Assembly: GCA_030609785.1 (NCBI GenBank)
Contig: JAUWTC010000122.1
Location: forward strand, 1-7,304
Source of the DNA: Holophagae bacterium
GTDB taxonomy: Bacteria > Acidobacteriota > Thermoanaerobaculia > Thermoanaerobaculales > Sulfomarinibacteraceae
Reading direction: 5' to 3'
DNA length: 7,304 bases
The notes under the pieces were generated by a model, which saw only the letters and a list, made by a program, of their open reading frames with translations, was not told the DNA's origin and made no database searches. A program made the position numbers and the translations under genes. Below, one piece after another: positions 1 to 6,293 of the stretch. The stretch's first letter is position 1. Each line of letters begins with the position of its first letter.

Positions 1-1902
1 CGGCGGCGGGTGGTCTACACGATCGATGAGGGTGGCAAGGTCAAGATTGGCGAGATTCTCTTTGCCGGGAATAACGCTTTTTCCGATGGACGCCTCCAGC
101 GGTCGTTGAAGAAGACAAAGGAAGTCAGTTTCTATCGAATCTGGGGCAAGAGCATCATCTACTCTGACGAGGCATGGGAAGAGGATCGGCAGAATCTCAA
201 GGAGTTCTACCTCAACCACGGGTTTGTCGATGTCAAGATCGGGCAGCCGACGGTCGAGTTGATCGCCAAGAATCCCGATGCGGAAACCCTCAAGAAACAA
301 AAATTCCGGGCGAAAATCACGATTCCGGTCGAAGAGGGTGACCCCTACCGTTTGGGCTCGGTGACGGTCGAAGGCGTCGAGGTGTTTCCGCCGGAATTGC
401 TGGCAGCCCATATCGGTGCAGAATCGAACAAAATTTACTCCTTCAAGGTGATCGACGCCGGGCTGGAAGGGATCCGGGATCTCTATCACAACCGGGGTTA
501 CATCTATGCCTACACGCACGAGGTTCGGAAAAAGCGTGAGGACGAAGACCACGTCGTGGATGTCGTGGTGGACGTCTTCGAGGGTGACCGTTTCCGTCTC
601 GGGCGTCTTGAGTTCTCCGGCAATACATCGACGAAGGACAAGGTACTTCGGCGTGAGTTCCGGATCACCGAAGGCAACTGGATGAACATGGGCCTGTTTC
701 GGTCTTCGGTCTTCAAGGTCAACGCGCTGGGTTACTGGAAACTGGAAGAGGAACCGCTGGAGTTCGACTTTGACGAAGAGAAGAAGAAGGTCAACGTCAC
801 CGTCAAGGGACAGGAAGTCGGTCGCAACGACTTGCAGTTCGGAGCCGGCTATTCGGAGTTGGACGGGTTCTTCGTCCAGGCATCCTTCAATACCCGCAAT
901 TTCCTGGGCCGGGGCGAGAGTCTGGGCGTCTCGGTGCAGGCCGGCGGTCGGGCAGATTATTACACCCTGAGCTTCACCGAGCCCTACCTCTTCGATCGGC
1001 GGATTCTCCTGGGGGCGTCGATTTTCAGTACTTCGACTGACATTGCCGACTATTTCAGGGAGACCACCGGAGCGACCATCAGCATGGGATTTGGTCTGGG
1101 AATGTGGGGTTCGTTGAACGGACTCTTGTCGTACGAGAACGTCGAATCGCGGTTTGCCGTCGCCAATTTCGGCGGCCCAGGGGATTCAACGTCCGGGCAC
1201 GATAGGCCGGTCGATTTTCCGCCGGTTGAACCTGTTCCGCTGGAAAACGCATTTGAGCGTTTCGACGGCAAGACCGTCGCGTTGACGCCGGGATATCGTT
1301 ATGACACCCGTGACGACCCATTCGACCCCAACCAGGGCACCGGTATCAACGCCCGCATTCGTATGGCCGGTGGGCCGCTCGGGGGGGATTTCGACTACAT
1401 CCGTCCCGAATTGACCCTGACCAAGTTCGTCCCGCTGAGCCGGAAGAAGAAATCGATCTTCGCATTCAACGCCGAGATCGGCCAGTTTTTCATCTATAAC
1501 GACTCGGAAATTCCCTTGTACGAGCGCTACCGGCTCGGGGGTGACAGGACTCTGAGAGGTTTGCCCTACTATTCGGTCCGCCCTCGGGACGAGGACGGCG
1601 CGTTTTTCTTCACCGATGCGGGGTCGATTATGGGCGGCGACCGGTACTGGCTCTTCAATTTGGAGTACCAGTACCGGGTCGGCGGGCCGGTCAAGTTGGT
1701 GTTGTTTACCGATATCGGGAACACCTACCACGAAGACCAGGGCTGGGTCTTGAGCCAATACCGGCAAACATACGGCGTGGAGCTCCGGATCTTCTTGCCG
1801 ATCTTTCAGGCCCCGATTCGTTTCATCTACGGTATCGTCGTAGATCCATACCCGCTCGAGGACTCCAGTGACTTCCAATTCTCGATCGGCACGACATTCT
1901 AG
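1..1902 (+). CDS. bamA: Outer membrane protein assembly factor BamA, 5'-truncated by the window edge
   Basis: BamA (Omp85 family) is the outer-membrane core of the BAM complex and inserts beta-barrel proteins. The frame is open to base 1 (the first codons read RRRVVYTIDEGG), so the gene starts outside the window and the GTG at position 10 is not its start. Numbering from that GTG, three POTRA domains are visible at about residues 12-84 (with IGEILFAGNNAFSD), 112-190 (YRLGSVTVEG) and 195-268 (FRLGRLEFSGNTSTKDKVLRRE). They align in order with POTRA 3-5 of E. coli BamA, so roughly one or two N-terminal POTRAs and the signal peptide are missing. The beta-barrel spans about 271-630. It includes the conserved loop-6 motif LRGL (Arg515, equivalent to the VRGF Arg), a Pro-rich probable surface loop at 388-415, and the C-terminal beta-signal FQFSIGTTF ending in Phe. 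It is the first visible gene of the envelope operon and skp follows after 29 nt. The identification is secure. Confidence 0.97.
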   Translation, partial: RRRVVYTIDEGGKVKIGEILFAGNNAFSDGRLQRSLKKTKEVSFYRIWGKSIIYSDEAWEEDRQNLKEFYLNHGFVDVKIGQPTVELIAKNPDAETLKKQKFRAKITIPVEEGDPYRLGSVTVEGVEVFPPELLAAHIGAESNKIYSFKVIDAGLEGIRDLYHNRGYIYAYTHEVRKKREDEDHVVDVVVDVFEGDRFRLGRLEFSGNTSTKDKVLRREFRITEGNWMNMGLFRSSVFKVNALGYWKLEEEPLEFDFDEEKKKVNVTVKGQEVGRNDLQFGAGYSELDGFFVQASFNTRNFLGRGESLGVSVQAGGRADYYTLSFTEPYLFDRRILLGASIFSTSTDIADYFRETTGATISMGFGLGMWGSLNGLLSYENVESRFAVANFGGPGDSTSGHDRPVDFPPVEPVPLENAFERFDGKTVALTPGYRYDTRDDPFDPNQGTGINARIRMAGGPLGGDFDYIRPELTLTKFVPLSRKKKSIFAFNAEIGQFFIYNDSEIPLYERYRLGGDRTLRGLPYYSVRPRDEDGAFFFTDAGSIMGGDRYWLFNLEYQYRVGGPVKLVLFTDIGNTYHEDQGWVLSQYRQTYGVELRIFLPIFQAPIRFIYGIVVDPYPLEDSSDFQFSIGTTF

Positions 1903-1921
1903 GGTCGGGATACGGCCCAAC

Positions 1922-1927
1922 AGGAGG
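1922..1927 (+). promoter_or_regulatory. Strong ribosome binding site of skp
   Basis: A perfect AGGAGG lies 4 nt before the ATG at 1932. The same arrangement (AGGAGG, 4-nt spacer, ATG) recurs in front of the ferritin-like gene and, with the start chosen here, in front of the ompW-like gene. Confidence 0.85.
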
Positions 1928-1931
1928 AAAA

Positions 1932-2447
1932 ATGACAAAGACAATTCTGAAAACAGCCATTGTGGTAGTGGCGATGCTTGTGGCGACCACCGTGATGGCG
2001 CAAGTCAATATTGCGGTGATCGACATCCAACGGGTGGTGACCGACTCGGACGCCGGCAAGGAAGCTCTGGGGAAACTCCAGCAACTTCAGGAAGCGAAGA
2101 TTGCCGAGGGGCGTGCCATTCAAGAGCAGTTGGACGCCTTGCGTGAGCAGTTGTCCAAGCAGCGCTTCACCCTGACTGAAGCCAAGGTGGCCGAGTTGTC
2201 AAAGCAGATTGAAGACCGGGGCATCGAGATGCGGCGATTCCAGGATGACGCCCAACGCGATTTGGACGAAGCCCGCCGGACTGCACTCGGTGGTCTGGAG
2301 GAGCGCATTCTCCCGGTGATCGACGAGGTCGGCAAGGAAAATAACATGACCTTGATCTTCAACAAGTTCCAGGCCGGGTTGGTCTATGCCGACGAGAGCG
2401 TGGACATCACCGACGAAGTGATCCGTCGGTTCAACACCGCTCAGTAA
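1932..2447 (+). CDS. skp: Skp/OmpH-family periplasmic chaperone
   Basis: Skp is a trimeric periplasmic holdase that carries unfolded outer-membrane proteins from the Sec exit to BamA. The 171-residue product begins with a clear signal peptide: Lys residues at 3 and 7, a hydrophobic core at about 9-22, and probable cleavage after Ala23 (TVMA|Q). The mature protein starts with the family beta-strand VNIAVIDIQRVV (25-36). A long charged, Gln/Glu/Arg-rich helical stretch at about 42-125 follows, expected to form the coiled-coil tentacles. The C-terminal body contains MTLIFNKFQAGLVYAD and the typical ending DITDEVIRRFN. Length matches the family (about 160-175 residues). Its position between bamA and lpxD is the classical one in proteobacteria and other diderms, and supports the assignment beyond sequence pattern alone. 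Confidence 0.94.
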   Translation: MTKTILKTAIVVVAMLVATTVMAQVNIAVIDIQRVVTDSDAGKEALGKLQQLQEAKIAEGRAIQEQLDALREQLSKQRFTLTEAKVAELSKQIEDRGIEMRRFQDDAQRDLDEARRTALGGLEERILPVIDEVGKENNMTLIFNKFQAGLVYADESVDITDEVIRRFNTAQ

Positions 2448-2448
2448 C

Positions 2449-2453
2449 AGGTG
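2449..2453 (+). promoter_or_regulatory. Probable ribosome binding site that sets the lpxD start
   Basis: AGGTG lies 9 nt before the ATG at 2463 and begins just after the skp stop codon. A GTG at 2451 could also open the frame but has no Shine-Dalgarno-like sequence ahead of it and sits inside this motif, so ATG 2463 is preferred. Confidence 0.55.
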
Positions 2454-2462
2454 TTGGCAACG

Positions 2463-3494
2463 ATGCGGTCGTGGTCTCTGGCTGAATTGGGGCGGCGGCT
2501 CGGTGTACGAGTCGTCGGGGACCCGGGGGCGACGGTCAGCAGTGTCAAGCCGTTGGACGAGGCGGGTCCCGGTGATCTGTCTTTCCTCCATAACCCACGG
2601 TATGTCGAGCAGGCCGAAAATACTGAGGCCACGGCTGTCTTGGTCGGTGATGCCGAGATACTGCCCGGGCGTAATCTTCTGGTCTGTGACGAGCCGTACT
2701 TGATGTTGGCTCGAGCCCTGAAACTGATGATGCCTGGACCGGAGGCGAAGGCCGGTGTTGATCCGTCGGCATCGGTTGACGACGATGTGGTTTTGGGCGA
2801 TGGAGTCAGCATAGGGGCGCAGGCGGTTGTCGGCGCGGGCACGAGCATTGGATCCGGGACCGTCATCGGCCCTGGTTGTGTCATCGGCGCCGGCGTGACG
2901 ATTGGTGATGACTGTCTGTTCCACCCTCGCGTGGTGGTTGAGCCGGACTGCCGCATAGGAGACCGCTGCATCCTCCAGTCGGGCGTCGTCATCGGGTCCG
3001 ACGGCTTTGGGTTTGCGACGGTTGACGGCGTCCACCACAAAGTGCCCCAGGTAGGCATCGTCGTAGTGGGGGACGATGTCGAGTTGGGCGCCAATGTCTG
3101 CATCGACAGGGCGACCCTGGGTGAAACCCGGATCGGGCGGGGCGTCAAGGTGGACAACCTCGTCCAGATTGCCCACAACGTCGTCGTCGGCGAGGGATCG
3201 ATCCTGGTCTCCCAGTCGGGCATTTCCGGCTCTACGAAACTGGGGCGATACGTTGTCATGGGCGGCCAGGCCGGCGCTGCGGGTCACCTCAGCCTCGGTG
3301 ACGGCGCCCAGGTCACCGCCAAGACGGCAGTATTCAAAGACGTGCCGCCGGGCGCCATCGTTTCCGGTGTCCCGGCGAGACCCCGCGGAGAATGGACAAG
3401 ATCTCAGGCAGCCGTGGCACGATTGGGGAAGATGCGGCGGCAGCTCAAGGAGTTGGAGCGGCGGCTCGAGGAACTGGAGAACGACGATGATTGA
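2463..3494 (+). CDS. lpxD: UDP-3-O-acylglucosamine N-acyltransferase LpxD
   Basis: LpxD transfers a 3-hydroxyacyl chain from ACP to the 2-amino group of UDP-3-O-acyl-glucosamine, the third step of lipid A synthesis, in the cytoplasm. With the ATG start the product is 343 residues (E. coli 341) and begins [15 protein letters not shown], the usual LpxD N-terminus. Domains are an N-terminal uridine-binding domain (about 1-96), a left-handed beta-helix of hexapeptide repeats (about 100-295, many [VI]-G-x-G steps), and a C-terminal charged helix (about 315-343) likely to be coiled coil. Diagnostic motifs are IGSDGFGFA (about 178-186), the catalytic-base motif QIAHNVVVG with His238 (E. coli His239) and the second active-site His275 in [10 protein letters not shown] (E. 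coli His276). An alternative GTG start at 2451 would add four residues but lacks a ribosome binding site. The 3' end overlaps fabZ by 8 nt, which suggests translational coupling. Confidence 0.96.
   Translation: MRSWSLAELGRRLGVRVVGDPGATVSSVKPLDEAGPGDLSFLHNPRYVEQAENTEATAVLVGDAEILPGRNLLVCDEPYLMLARALKLMMPGPEAKAGVDPSASVDDDVVLGDGVSIGAQAVVGAGTSIGSGTVIGPGCVIGAGVTIGDDCLFHPRVVVEPDCRIGDRCILQSGVVIGSDGFGFATVDGVHHKVPQVGIVVVGDDVELGANVCIDRATLGETRIGRGVKVDNLVQIAHNVVVGEGSILVSQSGISGSTKLGRYVVMGGQAGAAGHLSLGDGAQVTAKTAVFKDVPPGAIVSGVPARPRGEWTRSQAAVARLGKMRRQLKELERRLEELENDDD
3476..3480 (+). promoter_or_regulatory. Ribosome binding site of fabZ inside lpxD
   Basis: GGAGA, 6 nt before the fabZ ATG at 3487, lies within the last codons of lpxD. 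It supports the fabZ start that overlaps the lpxD stop by 8 nt. Confidence 0.6.
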
Positions 3495-3918
3495 TGTTCG
3501 GGAAATCATGGAGATTCTGCCCCATCGCTATCCCTTCCTGTTGGTAGACAGGATCTTGGAGGTCAACGAGACCAGTATTCGGGCGATCAAGAACGTCACG
3601 TTCAACGAGCAGTTCTTTCAGGGTCATTTTCCGGGACATCCCGTGATGCCGGGGGTCCTGATCGTCGAAGCGATGGCTCAGGCGGGTGGGGCGCTCCTGC
3701 TGGGGCAAGTGGAAGATCGAGCGAACAAGCTGGTCTTTTTCACCGGCATCGACAACTGTCGTTTTCGGAAGCCGGTTGTCCCCGGTGATCAGGTGGTCTT
3801 CGAGGTCGAGATTACCAATGCGCGAAAGACCTTTGCCAAGATGCGCGGGCGGGCTTTGGTCGATGGACAGGTCGTTTGTGAGGCCGATCTGATGTCGGCC
3901 ATGGCGGATCGGTCATGA
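3487..3918 (+). CDS. fabZ: 3-hydroxyacyl-[ACP] dehydratase FabZ
   Basis: FabZ dehydrates 3-hydroxyacyl-ACP to trans-2-enoyl-ACP in type II fatty-acid elongation. It competes with LpxA and LpxD for the same hydroxyacyl-ACP pool, which is why it is commonly encoded between them. The product is 143 residues, a normal length, with a single hot-dog fold. The N-terminus [22 protein letters not shown] is typical. The active-site helix region carries [20 protein letters not shown], with catalytic His47 and Glu61 (E. coli His54 and Glu68). [12 protein letters not shown] (91-102) is the conserved strand following the helix. The gene overlaps lpxD by 8 nt in another frame, and its TGA overlaps the lpxA ATG (ATGA), so the three genes are probably translated in a coupled way. 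Confidence 0.97.
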   Translation: MIDVREIMEILPHRYPFLLVDRILEVNETSIRAIKNVTFNEQFFQGHFPGHPVMPGVLIVEAMAQAGGALLLGQVEDRANKLVFFTGIDNCRFRKPVVPGDQVVFEVEITNARKTFAKMRGRALVDGQVVCEADLMSAMADRS

Positions 3919-4706
3919 GTACGACGATCCACCCCACCGCAGTGGTCGATCCCAAGGCGGAGTTGGGCGAGGATGTCGTTGTTGGTGCCTTGGCCGTCAT
4001 CGAAGCAGGTGTCAGGCTTGGTGATCGGTGCATCGTCGGACCCCTGAATCGCCTGACGGGAGACACAACTATCGGTTCCGACAATCGATTTGAGAGCCAT
4101 GGTTCGATTGGGGCGCCGCCCCAGGATCTCAAGTATGCAGGTGAGCCGACCCGTTTGGAAATTGGTGACAACAACGTCTTTCGGGAGTGTGTCACCATCC
4201 ATCGCGGAACACCCGGAGGTGGCGGCCTGACGACTCTCGGAAGCGACGGGTTGTTTATGGCTTACGTGCACATCGCCCACGACTGCCATGTCGGGTCACA
4301 GGTGATCTTCGCCAACAACGCGACCCTGGCAGGTCACGTCGATGTTGGAGACGGTTCGACCGTCGGAGCCCTGACCGCCGTGCATCAGTTCTGCCGGGTG
4401 GGCGAGCACGCATTCCTCGGAGGTGGCAGCATCGTCACCAAGGACAGCATGCCGTTCATGAAGATCGTCGGCAATCGGCCGGCGCGGTGCTTTGGACCCA
4501 ACACCATCGGCCTGGAACGCAAGGGGTTCTCAGAGGATCGGCGGAAGGCCTTGATCGCCATGTGGCGGATCATGCGGAGCCCCAAGCTCAACACTACTCA
4601 GGCGGTTGCCAAGATCAAAGAAGAGCTGGCCGGTCAACAGGATGTCGATCAGGTCCTTGCTTTCATCGAAAGCTCCCAGCGCGGTGTCATCCTCGCCCGG
4701 GGGTGA
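3915..4706 (+). CDS. lpxA: Acyl-ACP--UDP-N-acetylglucosamine O-acyltransferase LpxA
   Basis: LpxA catalyses the first step of lipid A synthesis, 3-O-acylation of UDP-GlcNAc from 3-hydroxyacyl-ACP, as a cytoplasmic homotrimer. The 263-residue length matches E. coli (262). Hexapeptide-repeat beta-helix covers about 1-185 and a C-terminal helical domain about 195-263. Conserved motifs are [20 protein letters not shown] (68-87), the catalytic HIAHDCHVG with His122 (E. coli His125), NNATLAGH with His141 (His144), and VHQFC with His157 (His160). The uridine-binding region reads [12 protein letters not shown]. Gly170 aligns with E. coli Gly173, the hydrocarbon-ruler residue, which suggests a long (about C14) acyl chain. 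The start overlaps the fabZ stop (ATGA) with only a weak Shine-Dalgarno sequence, consistent with translational coupling. It is the last gene of the run; no lpxI or lpxB follows, and the next 180 nt are repeat-bearing intergenic DNA. Confidence 0.97.
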   Translation: MSTTIHPTAVVDPKAELGEDVVVGALAVIEAGVRLGDRCIVGPLNRLTGDTTIGSDNRFESHGSIGAPPQDLKYAGEPTRLEIGDNNVFRECVTIHRGTPGGGGLTTLGSDGLFMAYVHIAHDCHVGSQVIFANNATLAGHVDVGDGSTVGALTAVHQFCRVGEHAFLGGGSIVTKDSMPFMKIVGNRPARCFGPNTIGLERKGFSEDRRKALIAMWRIMRSPKLNTTQAVAKIKEELAGQQDVDQVLAFIESSQRGVILARG

Positions 4707-4769
4707 GGAAAGGCAATACGTCGGACGTATCGCATGGGTTGATAGCGCAGGTCGCCGGGGCGCAGAGAG

Positions 4770-4782
4770 AATTGTCTTCTTG
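4770..4782 (+). repeat. 13-mer AATTGTCTTCTTG, copy 1
   Basis: An exact copy of this 13-mer recurs at 5577-5589. Here it is preceded by a CGCC/CGCAGAGAGA-rich stretch (4752-4769) and followed directly by the 7-nt tandem array. The two copies flank the ferritin-like gene in the same orientation. The rest of the gap (4707-4769) shows no gene or clear promoter. Confidence 0.7.
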
Positions 4783-4831
4783 CCTGATCCCTGATCCCTG
4801 AACCCTGATCCCTGAACCATGAATCCTGCGA
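4783..4831 (+). repeat. 7-nt tandem array, consensus CCTGAWC
   Basis: Seven consecutive 7-nt units are readable: CCTGATC, CCTGATC, CCTGAAC, CCTGATC, CCTGAAC, then degenerate CATGAAT and CCTGCGA. The first five differ only at one A/T position. The array sits in the gap between lpxA and the ferritin-like gene and ends about 46 nt before the AGGAGG of the latter. I see no coding capacity in it. Arrays of this CCTGAAC/CCTGATC type occur as intergenic repeats in several bacterial phyla; that is background impression, not a search result. Confidence 0.85.
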
Positions 4832-4876
4832 CCTCTTCCCCCATGGCCGGGAAAGACGTGTATCATTCCGCCGCAC

Positions 4877-4882
4877 AGGAGG
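4877..4882 (+). promoter_or_regulatory. Strong ribosome binding site of the ferritin-like gene
   Basis: A perfect AGGAGG lies 4 nt before the ATG at 4887, the same spacing as at skp. Confidence 0.85.
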
Positions 4883-4886
4883 AACG

Positions 4887-5408
4887 ATGACTACCGATAT
4901 CGATTTTTCAAAACTCTCTCTCAAAGACGCCCTGGACCTTGCAATTCTCGTAGAAGACGAAGCTCAGGAGCGCTATTCCGAGTTTGCGGCCCAGATGGAC
5001 AGTCACCACACGCCGGATGCCGCAAAATTCTTCCGTTTCATGGCCCAGAACGAGGCCAAGCATGGCGAAGAGCTGGGCGCCCGGCGCAAGGAGCTCTTTG
5101 GTGACGAGCCGATGAACGTTGACCGGTCGATGCTGTGGGACGTCGAGGCGCCGGACTTCGATGATGCCCGTGCCTTCATGTCAATCCAGCAGGCCCTCGA
5201 GGTTGCCCTGACCGCCGAGGTCAAGGCCTTCGAGTATTTCGATCGAGCCCTCCCGGAGGTCAAGGATTCGGGCGTCAGAGAGCTCTTTGCCGAACTTCGG
5301 GAAGAAGAAATCGAGCACCAGGATCTGGTCAAGCAGGAAATGGCCAAGGCCGGAGCTGCCGAGGGCTTCGACCCCAACGATTTCGGAGACGAACCTACTG
5401 CGCAGTAG
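4887..5408 (+). CDS. Rubrerythrin/ferritin-like diiron protein without a rubredoxin domain
   Basis: The 173-residue soluble protein has no signal peptide and looks like a four-helix ferritin-like diiron protein of the rubrerythrin superfamily. The expected metal ligands are present in order: Glu23 in VEDEAQERY (helix 1, with Tyr30 seven residues on), Glu56-x-x-His59 in NEAKH (helix 2), Glu111 in TAEVKAFEYF (helix 3), and Glu141-x-x-His144 in EEIEH (helix 4). A loop at about 73-92 (DEPMNVDRSMLWDVEAPDF) joins the two helix pairs. There is no cysteine at all, so the C-terminal rubredoxin FeS4 domain of classical rubrerythrins is absent; the protein instead ends in a short acidic tail. By family, peroxide reduction, iron oxidation or storage are possible, but the specific substrate cannot be told from sequence. 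It stands alone between two repeat-bearing gaps and has its own strong ribosome binding site, so it is probably not part of the lpx operon. Confidence 0.85.
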   Translation: MTTDIDFSKLSLKDALDLAILVEDEAQERYSEFAAQMDSHHTPDAAKFFRFMAQNEAKHGEELGARRKELFGDEPMNVDRSMLWDVEAPDFDDARAFMSIQQALEVALTAEVKAFEYFDRALPEVKDSGVRELFAELREEEIEHQDLVKQEMAKAGAAEGFDPNDFGDEPTAQ

Positions 5409-5430
5409 AGAGGGAGCTGAAACCTCAGGC

Positions 5431-5469
5431 GATTGCAAAATTGCCACCCAGGATTGCGAATAGCCACCG
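5431..5469 (+). repeat. Pair of imperfect 19-nt direct repeats, possible insertion-sequence end remnant
   Basis: GATTGCAAAATTGCCACCC (5431-5449) and GATTGCGAATAGCCACCG (5452-5469) are two adjacent imperfect copies of one motif. They begin 22 nt after the stop of the ferritin-like gene. On the reverse strand the motif reads GGTGGCAATTTTGCAATC. Multiple short repeats of similar wording are found at the termini of IS21-family insertion sequences, so a solo IS end is possible. No istA/istB coding sequence is present nearby, so this is a suggestion only. Confidence 0.5.
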
Positions 5470-5537
5470 ATGAACCCAAGGTCTGGTTTTGAGCCGGTTG
5501 TCTCAAAGAGCGCCAAGGGTATTGATTTAAAAACCTT

Positions 5538-5574
5538 CTTTGCGTTTCCTTTGCGGTCTTCGCGTCTTCGCGGT
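5538..5574 (+). repeat. Imperfect 9-nt tandem array (CTTTGCGKT / CTTCGCGGT)
   Basis: Successive units are CTTTGCGTT, (TC), CTTTGCGGT, CTTCGCGT and CTTCGCGGT. Translated on the reverse strand this array gives the NREDAKTAKE-type peptide that turns up in spurious short ORFs made by dispersed intergenic repeats, so it should not be annotated as protein. A small CGCG-TCTT-CGCG hairpin can form at 5561-5572 but is not followed by a T run. The array lies in the convergent gap (5409-5632) between the ferritin-like gene and the ompW-like gene. Confidence 0.75.
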
Positions 5575-5576
5575 TC

Positions 5577-5589
5577 AATTGTCTTCTTG
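5577..5589 (+). repeat. 13-mer AATTGTCTTCTTG, copy 2
   Basis: This is identical to 4770-4782. It directly follows the 9-nt array and is followed by TCCTGGCCGC rather than by the CCTGATC array. From here to 5632 I see nothing more, and no convincing terminator for either converging gene. Confidence 0.7.
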
Positions 5590-5632
5590 TCCTGGCCGCA
5601 TCAGTGTCGCAAGAGTTTAACTGACAGCTTCC

Positions 5633-6283
5633 TCACCATCTCCAGCCGATGCCGAGACCAATTTCGACCGGGCTGCCCTCGATGGCGACCCGGTCGAGGT
5701 TGTTCTTGTCGTCGTCTTCGAGGTCCATTTTGCCCGACAGGTCCATCAACTTGAGATCCAGGCTGACGTAGGTTTTGTGGCTCAGGTTGTAGTTGAGCCC
5801 CCCCTCAATAACCCACCCGAAACTGGGATTGGCGACCAGTTTTTTGACGCCATAGTCCTCGAGCGCCGGGGCGACATCGTCAAAGAGGTAGAAGGTCGCA
5901 TTGAGGCCTCCGCCAATATACGGCTCCAGGTCTCCGCGGAGTTGGATTTCGTACCGCAGCGTCAGCGTCAGGGGCGTGAACCAGATCTCTCCGAGGACCT
6001 CTCCATCAAGATCGCCGCCGATGCCCATGAGCTCGAATGGCGCTGTCGTCAATGACGTGCAGACCGCCACCGCGTCCGATAGCATGTACTGCCATTCGAG
6101 GATTGCCGTCAATGAGGACGAACTCGAGTCCATTTGAGTCCCGGTGTCGAAAATGGGATCGGTCTTGGCATCAACCGAGAGGGAAGTGAGTCTGGTCGCA
6201 AGGCGCCACTCACCCTGTTGGGCGGCCGCGGGAACGGAACTGAGAACGACCATTACTGCTGCAAGAACTAACAATCTACGCAT
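5633..6283 (-). CDS. OmpW-family outer-membrane beta-barrel protein
   Basis: The product (216 residues from the start chosen here) has a signal peptide with an Arg-Arg start, a hydrophobic core and likely cleavage after Ala21 (VPAAA|QQ). The mature part alternates hydrophobic and polar residues and carries OmpW hallmarks: SLTAILEWQYMLSDAVAV, the TTAPFE strand end, FTPLTLTLRYEI (position of the PPT-LxxxY motif), and EPYIGGGLNATFYLFDD (matching the PY.GAG.N.T.F.. motif). It ends in a C-terminal aromatic strand, GLGIGWRW. OmpW proteins are small eight-stranded barrels with a hydrophobic channel linked to uptake of small hydrophobic molecules; the substrate here is unknown. Two in-frame ATGs exist, at 6286 and 6283. 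The AGGAGG at 6288-6293 is only 1 nt from the first but 4 nt from the second, the same spacing as skp and the ferritin-like gene, so 6283 is preferred. The gene follows murA by a few bases and is probably cotranscribed with it. Confidence 0.88.
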   Translation of the reverse strand: MRRLLVLAAVMVVLSSVPAAAQQGEWRLATRLTSLSVDAKTDPIFDTGTQMDSSSSSLTAILEWQYMLSDAVAVCTSLTTAPFELMGIGGDLDGEVLGEIWFTPLTLTLRYEIQLRGDLEPYIGGGLNATFYLFDDVAPALEDYGVKKLVANPSFGWVIEGGLNYNLSHKTYVSLDLKLMDLSGKMDLEDDDKNNLDRVAIEGSPVEIGLGIGWRW

Positions 6284-6287
6284 CATG

Positions 6288-6293
6288 CCTCCT
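6288..6293 (-). promoter_or_regulatory. Ribosome binding site of the ompW-like gene, overlapping the murA stop
   Basis: On the minus strand the bases read TAGGAGGCATGATG: the murA stop TAG (6294-6292) runs into a perfect AGGAGG, followed by two consecutive ATGs. The spacing of 4 nt favours the second ATG. Re-initiation by ribosomes that finish murA is plausible. Confidence 0.8.

Noticed and set aside
1186..1944. Reverse-strand open frame of 252 codons opposite bamA
   Set aside because: It is fully antisense to the BamA barrel region, which shows conserved motifs to its last codon. No recognisable domain and no plausible ribosome binding site.
2451..2462. GTG at 2451 as lpxD start
   Set aside because: It has no Shine-Dalgarno sequence before it, lies inside the likely AGGTG site for ATG 2463, and the ATG gives the typical LpxD N-terminus and length.
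2199..3509. Long reverse-strand open frame of 436 codons opposite lpxD
   Set aside because: It lies antisense to lpxD and the 3' part of skp, which are clear genes. Its translation is low-complexity, Asp/Arg-rich and resembles no family; it is a by-product of GC-rich codon bias.
4187..4801. Plus-strand open frame of 204 codons overlapping lpxA and the repeat array
   Set aside because: It is an Arg-rich shadow frame of lpxA that runs into the tandem repeat.
4861..4866. TATCAT as a -10 box for the ferritin-like gene
   Set aside because: No -35-like hexamer is found at the right distance (the region is C-rich), and it would leave an extremely short leader before the ribosome binding site; not supportable.
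5488..5507. Inverted repeat TTTGAG / CTCAAA as a terminator for the ferritin-like gene
   Set aside because: The stem is only 6 bp with an 8-nt loop, and no T run follows; not convincing as an intrinsic terminator.
5003..5578. Reverse-strand open frame of 191 codons beginning MNREDAKTAKE
   Set aside because: The N-terminus is the reverse complement of the 9-nt repeat array and the rest is antisense to the ferritin-like gene.
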